34,650 nucleotides of DNA, taken from assembly GCA_009785605.1 (NCBI GenBank), contig WQVY01000024.1, positions 1 through 34,650 on the forward strand. The letters run 5' to 3'. The DNA comes from Defluviitaleaceae bacterium (GTDB lineage Bacteria; Bacillota; Clostridia; Lachnospirales; WQUN01). The translations under genes were made by a program, and so were the position numbers. The notes beneath the pieces were generated by a model. That model ran no database searches and was not told the origin of the DNA. It saw only the letters and a program-made list of their open reading frames with translations. Below, piece after piece: positions 15,681 through 23,975 of the stretch. Every line of letters starts with the position of its first letter. Positions within the stretch are counted from its first letter, which is position 1.

Positions 15681-17921
15681 ATGCAAAGCCCTAAAAAAAC
15701 CAAAATCCTAATGACCCTCATGGGCATGGAGATAGGCGGCGCAGAAACTCATGTGCTAGAACTAAGCAAGACACTCCAACGCATGGGGCTTGATGTCCAC
15801 GTGGTTTCCAACGGCGGCGTATATGTGCGCGAGCTAGAAGATTGCGGCATAAAGCACTATCGCGTGCCGCTTCACAATAAGCAGTTTATTAATGTTTTTT
15901 CGTCATATCGCGCTATTCGCAAGATAATAGTCGAGAACGATATCAGGCTGGTACACGCCCATGCGCGTATACCGGCCTTTATTTGTGGGCTTTTACAGCG
16001 GCGGTTAAAGTTTAAGCTGGTAACCACGGCCCATGGGCAGTTTTCTGTTGCTTTCCCTTTTAATATGCTGTCTAACTGGGGCGATAGGGTACTGGCCATC
16101 TCACAAGATATCAAGGACTACCTACTAACACATTACAAGCTAAAAGAAGACGACATATGCCTAACAGTTAACGGCATAGACACAGACAAATTTTCCCCAA
16201 ACACAGACGCGGCAGGCCTTGCCAAAGAACTTGGGCTAAGGCCGGAGACAAAAAAAATCGTGTCTGTTAGCCGCCTAGACAGTCTAGACTCCATAAGCCT
16301 CCCCGCGTACAAGTTAATAGAAGCGGCAGAAAGCATTGCTGAGTCCAACAATATAGAAATTATTATTGTAGGCGACGGGGACGATTATGACGATATAAAT
16401 GCCCACGCCAACCGTGTAAACACTCGCGTAGGCAAGAAGCTGATACACATGACCGGCCAGCGTACAGACATTAATAGGTTTTTAGCAATTGCCGATATAT
16501 TTGTTAACTGCTCAAGGGCATCTATAGAAGCAATGAGCGCGGCACGCCCCGTAATCTTGGCTGGCGGCGCGGGCTATATGGGCATACTTGACGAAAGCAA
16601 TAAAGACGATGCGGTACACAACAACTTCACCTGCCGGGGCTATGCACCTGTAACGGCAGCTAAGCTTACAATAGACATTAACACGCTGTTGGCCATGCCA
16701 GAAAGCGAAAGGGCCGCGCTTGGCAATATGGGCCGCGAACTTGTTATAAGCTTATACTCCCTTGAACGCATGGCTATGGATTCTATTGCAGTATATGAAA
16801 AAACGCTAAAACCGCCCCCGTACAACATAGTAATTTCCGGCTCATATGGCGTTAACAACAGCGGGGATGACATAATTTTGCAGTCCATAGTCCAAAACTT
16901 GCGGGCATACCGCAAAGATATAAACATTACAGTACTGTCATCAAGCCCCAAGGAAACTCGCGCCCGGTTTGATGTAGACGCTATTTACCGCTTTAATTTT
17001 GTATCTGTATTTCTTAGGCTTATGAAGACAGGGTTGCTTATTACTGGCGGCGGCAACTTGATACAAGACGAAACCAGTACCAAGAGCCTAATCTACTACC
17101 TGTGGGTAATGAATACAGCCAGGCGGCTCAAGGCCAAAAACATGCTGTATGCCAAAGGCATAGGCCCGGTTAACCGCGCCGGCAACATACCCAGGGTACG
17201 CCGCTGCCTCAACAAAGTAGACCTGATAACATTGCGCGAGAGCGAGTCGCTAGACGTGCTAAAGGATATAGGCGTCACAGGCCCCAACGTGTACCTGACA
17301 GCGGACGCTGTATTTGCATTGCCACCAGCTGGGGACTGCAAAAGTTATCTGGCCACGCTTGGGGTAACGGGGCCATTTTTTGCAATTTCTTTGAGAAGCT
17401 GGGCCCACAACCCACCTGACTTGGAAGTACAAGTAGCAGCCTTTGCGGACCATGTAGTAGAAACATATGGCTACCAAGCTGTATTTGTACCCATGCGCGC
17501 AGACCAGGACGTTGATATCTCGCGTAGGGCTATGGCGCTTATGGCGCACCCGTCTATATTGGCAGAGTCTGCCCCGCATGATTTTGACCAGGCACGCGCA
17601 GTAATGGGCGCGGCAAGCTTTGCCCTGGCAATGCGCTTACATGCCCTAATATATGCAATGGAAAAAGGCGTGCCCTGCATAGGGCTGGTGTACAGCACAA
17701 AAATACGCCAGTTTATGGAGTACATGGGCCAGAGTTGGCACATGCCTGTTGAAGAAACCCAAGTTGATATGTTGACACAATATGCCAAAGCAATACACGC
17801 AGACAAGGACCGTATATCTGCCGACATATACGAAGCAGCACGCAACCTAAGAGCGCTTTCGACCAAAAATGCAGAGCTGTGTGTAGAGTTAATAGAGACC
17901 CAACCACAACGCAGGAGGTAA
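15681..17921 (+). CDS. csaB: GT4 glycosyltransferase fused to CsaB-type polysaccharide pyruvyltransferase
   Basis: The 746-residue protein has two enzyme domains. Residues 1-375 form a GT-B glycosyltransferase of family 4: the donor-fold loop MEIGGAETHVLELSK (16-30), VHAHARIPAFICGL, TVNGIDTDKF, and the C-terminal motif SRASIEAMSAARPV with the sugar-nucleotide-binding Glu. Residues about 381-746 match CsaB: ISGSYGVNNSGDDIILQS (385-402), TGGGNLIQDETS, and MRLHALIYAMEKGVPCIGL. CsaB adds a pyruvyl ketal to secondary cell-wall polysaccharide, the ligand that holds S-layer-homology (SLH) proteins. The fusion would couple sugar addition and pyruvylation at the inner membrane face. It overlaps functionally with the preceding hydrolase gene; the DUF2007-like gene follows after 4 nt. 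Confidence 0.9.
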   Translation: MQSPKKTKILMTLMGMEIGGAETHVLELSKTLQRMGLDVHVVSNGGVYVRELEDCGIKHYRVPLHNKQFINVFSSYRAIRKIIVENDIRLVHAHARIPAFICGLLQRRLKFKLVTTAHGQFSVAFPFNMLSNWGDRVLAISQDIKDYLLTHYKLKEDDICLTVNGIDTDKFSPNTDAAGLAKELGLRPETKKIVSVSRLDSLDSISLPAYKLIEAAESIAESNNIEIIIVGDGDDYDDINAHANRVNTRVGKKLIHMTGQRTDINRFLAIADIFVNCSRASIEAMSAARPVILAGGAGYMGILDESNKDDAVHNNFTCRGYAPVTAAKLTIDINTLLAMPESERAALGNMGRELVISLYSLERMAMDSIAVYEKTLKPPPYNIVISGSYGVNNSGDDIILQSIVQNLRAYRKDINITVLSSSPKETRARFDVDAIYRFNFVSVFLRLMKTGLLITGGGNLIQDETSTKSLIYYLWVMNTARRLKAKNMLYAKGIGPVNRAGNIPRVRRCLNKVDLITLRESESLDVLKDIGVTGPNVYLTADAVFALPPAGDCKSYLATLGVTGPFFAISLRSWAHNPPDLEVQVAAFADHVVETYGYQAVFVPMRADQDVDISRRAMALMAHPSILAESAPHDFDQARAVMGAASFALAMRLHALIYAMEKGVPCIGLVYSTKIRQFMEYMGQSWHMPVEETQVDMLTQYAKAIHADKDRISADIYEAARNLRALSTKNAELCVELIETQPQRRR

Positions 17922-17925
17922 CAGT

Positions 17926-18306
17926 ATGGCACATGATGTCCCGGCTCTACTTTGCAACGCCGGCAACAATATAGAAATTGATATGATAGAGTCCTTGCTA
18001 AGGAGCTACAATATCCCAGTAATGAAGCGCTGGCGCTATGGCGGCGATGTTATGATGATATACACAGGCGCGTCTTCTACAGGCGCTGACTTGTATGTAC
18101 CGTCTAAGTTATTAGAAAAAGCAAAGGCAATATTGTCAAGCGAGATAACACCAAGCGAAGCAGACAGCCAAGAAGACAATGAATTTTTAGAATACGCCAA
18201 GCAACAAGAAACTATAAAACGCCATAAGGTGCAAAAAATACTGGTTTGGCTTGTAGTGATATTGTTAGTAGTTGTGCTTGGCACAATTGTCGCAACTCAA
18301 CTGTAA
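17926..18306 (+). CDS. Small DUF2007-like protein with C-terminal membrane anchor
   Basis: This 126-residue protein has an N-terminal alpha/beta domain (about 5-70; LLCNAGNNIEIDMIESLLRS, then VPSKLLEKAKAIL) resembling DUF2007, a small ferredoxin-like fold described as a putative signal-transducing domain. A charged linker and one C-terminal transmembrane helix (about 104-124) follow, leaving the domain in the cytosol. Its ribosome site AGGAGG overlaps the stop of the CsaB gene, so expression is coupled to it. It ends 3 nt from the stop of the convergent comF. The function is not known. Confidence 0.75.
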   Translation: MAHDVPALLCNAGNNIEIDMIESLLRSYNIPVMKRWRYGGDVMMIYTGASSTGADLYVPSKLLEKAKAILSSEITPSEADSQEDNEFLEYAKQQETIKRHKVQKILVWLVVILLVVVLGTIVATQL

Positions 18307-18309
18307 TAA

Positions 18310-19080
18310 CTAGTTCTCTACATCTTTTTTTACAGCGATAGCCAGCGTCATGGTGGAGACTTCTGCCGCGCCGCTGGCTTTTAATATGCGTGCGCACTCG
18401 TTTAAACTTGCGCCGGTGGTGTATATATCGTCTACTAGTATGTAGCTTTTGCCTTTAACATCCACACCTGGCTTTATGCGGAAGGCATCACGTACGTTTT
18501 CTGCACGCTGGCGGGGGTGCAGGCCGCTTTGTGGCGGTGTGTTTTGGGTGCGTTCAAGTATTTGTGCTGGTACTGTGGCTTTAGCAGCGGCTAATGCGGC
18601 AGCAAGCTCTACTGCCTGGTCAAAACCCCGCGCACGGCGTTTTTTTGGGTGCATGGGCAATGGCACTAAGGCTGCACCTGCTGGGATATTTTCTGCTACT
18701 ATACCGGCCCACAGCCGCCCCAAGCCTTGGGCCACATGCTTTTTGCGCCGGAACTTTATGTCTCGGATCAAGTCACGCACAAGGTCTTCATATGCAAAAG
18801 CCGCACGGTTGTGGGTAAAGTGGAATGTTTTGGTGTTGCATGACGAGCACACCGTGGGACGGTCATGTACAACATGCTGTGATTCATCCGGCACCTGGGA
18901 CCGCAATGGGCCGCCGCATATTTTGCAACCCGGCCCTTCCAGCGGTATAAACAGCATTTCGCAATATGCGCACAGCCACAGCCTACGCCCATGTTTGTGT
19001 TGTAGGGGCAGCAGGTTGCGGCAAGACATACATCTGGGTGGGTATATCCAGTCTACAATGGTACTAAGTATCTCCTGCAT
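18310..19080 (-). CDS. comFC: ComF family phosphoribosyltransferase-like protein
   Basis: The 256-residue product has an N-terminal zinc region with CxxC pairs (PPRCMSC, LCAYC, CKICGG, CSSC) and a phosphoribosyltransferase-fold domain with VPLPMHPKKRRARGFDQAV and the PRPP-binding motif YILVDDIYTTGAS. ComFC is needed for DNA uptake or handling of incoming DNA in transformable Firmicutes. I choose the ATG at 19080, 7 nt after GGGAG, giving MQEILSTIVDWIYPPRC as in homologues. In-frame TTG (19119) and ATG (19101) codons upstream lack proper spacing. It is the last gene of the pepD-nagZ-recD2-araM group. Confidence 0.9.
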   Translation of the reverse strand: MQEILSTIVDWIYPPRCMSCRNLLPLQHKHGRRLWLCAYCEMLFIPLEGPGCKICGGPLRSQVPDESQHVVHDRPTVCSSCNTKTFHFTHNRAAFAYEDLVRDLIRDIKFRRKKHVAQGLGRLWAGIVAENIPAGAALVPLPMHPKKRRARGFDQAVELAAALAAAKATVPAQILERTQNTPPQSGLHPRQRAENVRDAFRIKPGVDVKGKSYILVDDIYTTGASLNECARILKASGAAEVSTMTLAIAVKKDVEN

Positions 19081-19132
19081 TGGCTCACTCCCAAACCGCA
19101 TGTGTGGCTTGTATAGCAATTCCCCCTTTACT

Positions 19133-19194
19133 CGGCCCTGCCAGAGCCAAAAATAGCGGACGCCTCAACGCTTTTTTGGCGATAGACAGGGCCG
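19133..19194. repeat. 62-bp two-tier inverted repeat between araM and comFC
   Basis: An outer perfect 8-bp arm pair, CGGCCCTG (19133-19140) and CAGGGCCG (19187-19194), encloses an inner 8-bp pair, GCCAAAAA (19146-19153) and TTTTTGGC (19173-19180), with a 5/6-nt internal loop between them and a GC-rich apical region. No T-run follows on either strand, so it is not a plain terminator. It could be a structured mRNA segment or a remnant of a small repeat element. Confidence 0.65.
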
Positions 19195-19215
19195 ATTTAA
19201 AGGTGAATTGCTTAA

Positions 19216-20289
19216 CTATCTCACAATAACTGCACGCAAAAATTTATCATTATTAATAAAATGCAGCCCTTTGTCATAGCTGCCAGCCTCGGAAAGTATG
19301 GTATAAAAGTCATTTTTCATTGTTGGGGCAATTCTTAAAGCCTCCACAAACTCATCATATTCAAATGGGCTTTGCTGCACGCATGCAAAAAACCCCGTTT
19401 CTTCAAATACCTGCTTGATACCCTGGGCATGTTCGTTCTCTTGCAAAAGTGCACATAGATATGTGGCTACCCCTACTTGGATACCATGCATTTTGGGCTC
19501 TTTGGATATAGCATCAAGGGCATGAGAAATCAAATGCTCGCTGCCGCTTGCCGGCCGTGACGAGCCTGCGATCTCCATAGCCAGCCCGCTCATGGTTAAA
19601 GAGGATGCAAGGCTCCTTTGGAAACTCTCGCTATAAATGTCAAAGCTATGCTTCAAGAACAATATATCCAGCGAGTTGTATGCCAGCACAGCAGAAAAAT
19701 CTACATACCTAGCCAGCCCTTTGTCACGGGCCATTTGCCAGTCCTTTAGTGCTGTTATTTTTGAAAGCGTATCGCCAATACCTGCGTACATAAAAATATC
19801 TGGGCTGTTTTTTATCACGTCCAAATCAATTACGACCCCGTATGGTATGCCAGCTTTTACGGACTTTCTTTTGCCTTGCACTGTCAGGGATGAAGAAGGG
19901 CTGCTAAAACCGTCGTTGGAAATGGCGGTGGGGATGCTTATAAAAGGTATTTTTAGCAGGTGCGCGGCATATTTGGCGTAATCTAAAGCCTTCCCTCCCC
20001 CTATGCCCACTATTGCATTAATGGGAGGGAGGAAAAAGGCGGTGCTGGTGATACTTTCTATATCAACATCACTGGCTATCTGCTCGTGGGCGATTACTAT
20101 GTCCCATTCATTTAACCCGTTTCTTAGAGGCTGGCCTACTATACCCTCTATACCTTCGCCCATAAACAGTGCTATCTTTGTCATGCCCTTATCGTGGAGA
20201 TACTTACCCACCTTGGCTATCTTGCCTTTGCCTAATTTTAGCAAGTATGGGATGTCTATTTGCTTGCTGGTTATATCATATGCTTTCAC
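19216..20289 (-). CDS. araM: Glycerol-1-phosphate dehydrogenase [NAD(P)+]
   Basis: The 357-residue protein belongs to the iron-containing-alcohol-dehydrogenase fold, glycerol-1-phosphate dehydrogenase branch (archaeal EgsA, B. subtilis AraM). It shows the nucleotide-binding VGIGGGKALDYAKY (94-107), the signature PTAISNDGFSSP (120-131), and metal ligands D173, H252 and H268 (GIGDTLSK, GSEHLISHALD, KMHGIQVG). It reduces dihydroxyacetone phosphate to sn-glycerol-1-phosphate, the archaeal-type enantiomer, used in Firmicutes to make prenylglyceryl phosphates. The start is GTG at 20289, preceded by AGGAGAG. It lies 30 nt downstream of recD2. The acceptor prenyltransferase (PcrB) is not in the window. 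Confidence 0.9.
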   Translation of the reverse strand: MKAYDITSKQIDIPYLLKLGKGKIAKVGKYLHDKGMTKIALFMGEGIEGIVGQPLRNGLNEWDIVIAHEQIASDVDIESITSTAFFLPPINAIVGIGGGKALDYAKYAAHLLKIPFISIPTAISNDGFSSPSSSLTVQGKRKSVKAGIPYGVVIDLDVIKNSPDIFMYAGIGDTLSKITALKDWQMARDKGLARYVDFSAVLAYNSLDILFLKHSFDIYSESFQRSLASSLTMSGLAMEIAGSSRPASGSEHLISHALDAISKEPKMHGIQVGVATYLCALLQENEHAQGIKQVFEETGFFACVQQSPFEYDEFVEALRIAPTMKNDFYTILSEAGSYDKGLHFINNDKFLRAVIVR

Positions 20290-20319
20290 ACTTATCTCTC
20301 CTATCTTATCGTGGGCGTA

Positions 20320-22632
20320 TTAATCCGCTATAGTAAGCATAAACAAGTCCCTTAACCTCCTGGCCAGCGCTGTTTGGCGGGTAGTTATCCTATTATTGTC
20401 TACCATCTTGTTTAGGCATTCTGGCACACCCACCAGTACACACAACTCCTTTGCGCGTGTCACGGCTGTGTACAGCAGGTTTCGCGTCAAAAGCATGGGC
20501 GGCCCGTTAAAAATAGGCATTACAACCACGCGATACTCACTGCCCTGTGACTTATGTACAGTCACGGCATATGCAAGCTCTAGCTCGTCTAGTTGTGTAA
20601 AGTCATAAAATACTTGGCGGTTATCGTCAAACAGTACTTGCATTACACCACTATCCTCGTCTATTTCTTTTATAACCCCCATATCGCCGTTAAAAACCCC
20701 TTCGCCCTGGGCATCTACATAACCATGTTTGTCTATTTGTTCCCATGTTGCGTCGTAATTATTGCGTATTTGCATGACTTTATCCCCTTCGCGGAATATA
20801 GTCTGGCCAAACTCACGTTCCTTTTTACTCCTGGCTGGCGGGTTGAGCCTGGCTTGCAACATCCCGTTAAGCCCGCTTACTCCCAGGGCAGATTTACGCA
20901 TAGGGGTTAGCACCTGTATATCGTGGACACTTTCGTAGCCTTTGTATGCGGGAAGCCGCTGTACTACCAAGTCCAAAAGCGCTGTGACTATATCGTCTTG
21001 GTGCCCACGCTTTACAAAGAAAAAGTCGTTGTCGCGTGCGGTTATATCTGGGTACTGGCCCTGGTTTATCTGGTGGGCGCTGGTTATTATCGCGCTTTGG
21101 GCCGCTTGGCGGAAAATTTCGGTCAGGCATACAACCGCCACTGTGCTGCTGGATATTATATCTTTGAGCACATTGCCCGGCCCTACAGATGGCAACTGGT
21201 CTACATCCCCAACCAAAATAAGCCGTGTGCCTACAGCTACGGCTTTTAGCAAGCTATGCATGAGTGTGATATCCATCATAGATGCTTCGTCAACAATTAG
21301 CACATCTGTTTCCAAGGGCTCGTCTTCGTTCTTGTTAAAGGTCTGCCGCTGGGAGTCTTCGGATATAAATGTCACTTCTAGCAACCTGTGCACTGTCTTG
21401 GCCTCACGGCCTGTGGCCTCGCTCATTCGTTTTGCGGCACGGCCTGTAGGTGCGGCCAATGTGATGCTAAACCCTTTGTGCTCTAGCAGCGCTATTAATG
21501 TGTTTATTGCAGTGGTTTTGCCTGTGCCGGGGCCACCGGTTATGACCAACACCCCTTCTGTCAGGGCAGATGCTATTGCCTGGCGTTGGCCTTCCGAAAG
21601 CACCATGTTTGTCTCCCGCTCTAGGGCGGATATTGTGCTTTTTACATCATCGGCTTTACTGCCTGTATTTTTGTGTGCGGCGGCAAGTGCCGCTAAGCGG
21701 CGCGCAACTGCTACCTCTGCATAATAAAGCGGACTTAGGAAAACCAGCGTACTACTGGGGTCATCTGGGTCTTTTTCGCGCACTATAGCACGGGCAAGCT
21801 GCATCCGTACCATTTCGTTGTCTATAAGCTGGGCTGGTGCGCCAAGTAGCTCCGCCGTCATGCCGGTTAGCTTTGTAGATGTGATATATACATTGCCATC
21901 GTTGGATGCCTCCCACAAGATAAACCGCACCCCAGCCGATATCCTTTCTGGGGCATCGCGGGAGATGCCTAGTTTAAAGGCTATTGCGTCTGCTTTTTTG
22001 AAGCCTATACCGTCTATGTCATCTACTAATTTGTATGGGTTTTGTTTCACAATTTCTATAGTTGCATCTTTATATATTTTGTGGATTTTTTTTGCGTATA
22101 CGGGGCTTATACCGTACTCATGCAAAAATAGCATTACCTGGCGCACTTCTGTTTGCGCATGGAATGCCTCTGCAAACTCTATAGCGCGCTTTACGGATAT
22201 GCCATTTATTTCGGCCAGTTTTTGCGGCTCGTTTTCTAGTATGTCTAGTGTATCTGCGCCAAAGCGGGACACTATGCGCTTTGCCATGCGTGCGCATATG
22301 CCTTTGATTACACCGCTGCCTAAGTATTTTTCTATGGCGGCTGTGGTGTTGGGGATGGTTTTTTCGGCACGCACAACTGCCAACTGCCAGCCGTAGCGTG
22401 GGTTGTTTATAAAGCTACCGGTTAGTTTAAGATTTTCACCCTCATGCAAGTCGGGAAAATGGCCGGTGCAGGTAATTGCTTTGTCGTCTAGTTGGTCTGC
22501 ATTTTGGTAGTTGGCCAATGACAGAGGCTGATCGTGGTCTTCGCAGTGGATGGTAAATACCGTGTAGCCATTGTCGTCGTTGTGATAAATAATACTCTCT
22601 ACTATGCCTTGCAGGGTAGTTGTATTTTGCAT
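20320..22632 (-). CDS. recD2: ATP-dependent RecD2 DNA helicase
   Basis: The 770-residue superfamily 1B helicase has an N-terminal OB-like region (1-90), tandem helix-hairpin-helix segments (about 105-225; DDIDGIGFKKADAIAFKLGI) and the motor. Walker A is GGPGTGKTT (366-374), motif II DEAS (448-451), motif III VGDVDQLPSVG (474-484), motif IV-like TEIFRQA, motif V VHKSQGSEY and motif VI YTAVTRAK (721-728). RecD2 (YrrC) unwinds DNA 5' to 3' and acts in replication-fork and mismatch repair in bacteria lacking RecBC. Length and motif order are normal. The gene follows the GH3 lipoprotein by 39 nt. Confidence 0.96.
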   Translation of the reverse strand: MQNTTTLQGIVESIIYHNDDNGYTVFTIHCEDHDQPLSLANYQNADQLDDKAITCTGHFPDLHEGENLKLTGSFINNPRYGWQLAVVRAEKTIPNTTAAIEKYLGSGVIKGICARMAKRIVSRFGADTLDILENEPQKLAEINGISVKRAIEFAEAFHAQTEVRQVMLFLHEYGISPVYAKKIHKIYKDATIEIVKQNPYKLVDDIDGIGFKKADAIAFKLGISRDAPERISAGVRFILWEASNDGNVYITSTKLTGMTAELLGAPAQLIDNEMVRMQLARAIVREKDPDDPSSTLVFLSPLYYAEVAVARRLAALAAAHKNTGSKADDVKSTISALERETNMVLSEGQRQAIASALTEGVLVITGGPGTGKTTAINTLIALLEHKGFSITLAAPTGRAAKRMSEATGREAKTVHRLLEVTFISEDSQRQTFNKNEDEPLETDVLIVDEASMMDITLMHSLLKAVAVGTRLILVGDVDQLPSVGPGNVLKDIISSSTVAVVCLTEIFRQAAQSAIITSAHQINQGQYPDITARDNDFFFVKRGHQDDIVTALLDLVVQRLPAYKGYESVHDIQVLTPMRKSALGVSGLNGMLQARLNPPARSKKEREFGQTIFREGDKVMQIRNNYDATWEQIDKHGYVDAQGEGVFNGDMGVIKEIDEDSGVMQVLFDDNRQVFYDFTQLDELELAYAVTVHKSQGSEYRVVVMPIFNGPPMLLTRNLLYTAVTRAKELCVLVGVPECLNKMVDNNRITTRQTALARRLRDLFMLTIAD

Positions 22633-22671
22633 GTGCGCCTTCCCCGTTAATATTTGAATTGCTATGCCCAG

Positions 22672-23946
22672 TTACGACATAAGCTCTTGCCGCGCCCAAA
22701 ATATCCGCCGCAATGATTCATGTAGCCGCTGCTGATCAAACACCCCATCGTGATACGCATTTATAAGCGCATCGAAGGTTACGGTTACATTTGTAGGCAT
22801 TAGCAATATATCAGCCCCTGCCATAAAAGCCCCAAGAGCCACTTGGGCAGGTGTAAAATTGTCGGATAATGCACGCATTTCTAGCGCATCGGTTATTACA
22901 AGCCCATCAAACCCCATTACCCCGCGCAGTATATCCTGTACCCAAAAATCCGAAAACGTCGCGGGCAATGTCCCGGACTCGAGCCACGGCTCCATCCAAT
23001 AGAAAAGCGCTTCATGATTTTGCAACTGCGGTGTCGCAATATGACCCATCATTACTGCGTGCACCCCTGCATCTATACCACGCACAAAGGGCAGAGATTC
23101 TACTGTGTCAAACCGCTCCCAGTCATGGGGATAGACCGCCAACAGGTAGTGACTGTCTTCGTAAGTATCGCCATGGCCCGGGAAATGCTTAATAGTTGAT
23201 AGCACACCAGCATTGTTGAGCCCTTGTACAGCAGCATAAACCATATCGCCCACTACATCTGGGTCACTGCCAAAAGAGCGGTTGCCTATTACGGTGTTGG
23301 CAGGGTTTGTCCATATATCTGCAACTGGGGCAAAGTTCATGTTTATACCCAGTGTAAGCAGCTGCTGGCCTATATTGCGCCCGGTCATATATGCCATTCC
23401 TGGGTCGCCAGACCGGCCTATATCATATGCCGGCAGTATGGGGAAAGTAGTATTGTCAAACAACCGCCCTATCCGTGATACCCTTCCGCCTTCCTCGTCT
23501 GTGGCTATAAACAACATGTTACGAGACGCAGCTTGCATATCTGCCGTAAGCATTTGCACCTGTTGTATCGAGTAAACATTGTCTGTAAACAAGATTATCC
23601 CACCAACCGGGTAGTCGGCAAACCACTCGTGTAGGGCGGGGGTCAATTGCGTGGTTTGCCAGGGTAAGCGCGGCATAATAAGCTGGCCTATTTTTTCACG
23701 CAAAGTAAGCCCTTCAATCCAGAGGTCGGCCTCGCATATCGGGGCTGGGGTTGGCTCAACTGTAAGTGGTGGCACAGCCGGGGTGGGTGAAGAGTAAGGA
23801 GATAGTGGCGCTGTGTCTGATACTGACACTTGGGGCTGGTTGTCTTCATTTGCGGTATAATCCGGCTCGTTCGACACGGTTACTCCGCAAGCAGTTAATA
23901 GCAAGAATATAATAATGATTGATATTGTCTGATAAAGTCTTCGCAC
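22672..23946 (-). CDS. nagZ: GH3 beta-N-acetylhexosaminidase lipoprotein (NagZ-like)
   Basis: The 424-residue precursor starts with a lipoprotein signal (LLLTAC, lipidated C20) and a Ser/Pro-rich spacer to about 75, followed by a glycoside hydrolase family 3 domain. It contains TDEEGGRV (149-156), KHFPGHGD (253-260) with the DSH of the NagZ-type His-Asp dyad (264-266), and the nucleophile D353 in VITDALEM. It should remove terminal N-acetylglucosamine from cell-wall fragments on the outer membrane face of the cytoplasmic membrane. Start is GTG at 23946 with AAGGG about 12 nt upstream. It lies 29 nt after pepD in a run of minus-strand genes. Confidence 0.92.
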   Translation of the reverse strand: MRRLYQTISIIIIFLLLTACGVTVSNEPDYTANEDNQPQVSVSDTAPLSPYSSPTPAVPPLTVEPTPAPICEADLWIEGLTLREKIGQLIMPRLPWQTTQLTPALHEWFADYPVGGIILFTDNVYSIQQVQMLTADMQAASRNMLFIATDEEGGRVSRIGRLFDNTTFPILPAYDIGRSGDPGMAYMTGRNIGQQLLTLGINMNFAPVADIWTNPANTVIGNRSFGSDPDVVGDMVYAAVQGLNNAGVLSTIKHFPGHGDTYEDSHYLLAVYPHDWERFDTVESLPFVRGIDAGVHAVMMGHIATPQLQNHEALFYWMEPWLESGTLPATFSDFWVQDILRGVMGFDGLVITDALEMRALSDNFTPAQVALGAFMAGADILLMPTNVTVTFDALINAYHDGVFDQQRLHESLRRIFWARQELMS

Positions 23947-23975
23947 GTTGCTTAGTCATCCCTTCTGCAGTTCAC

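Noticed and set aside
18449-19156. Plus-strand frame opposite comFC
   Set aside because: The other strand encodes a clear ComF protein with zinc and PRPP motifs; this frame is compositional.
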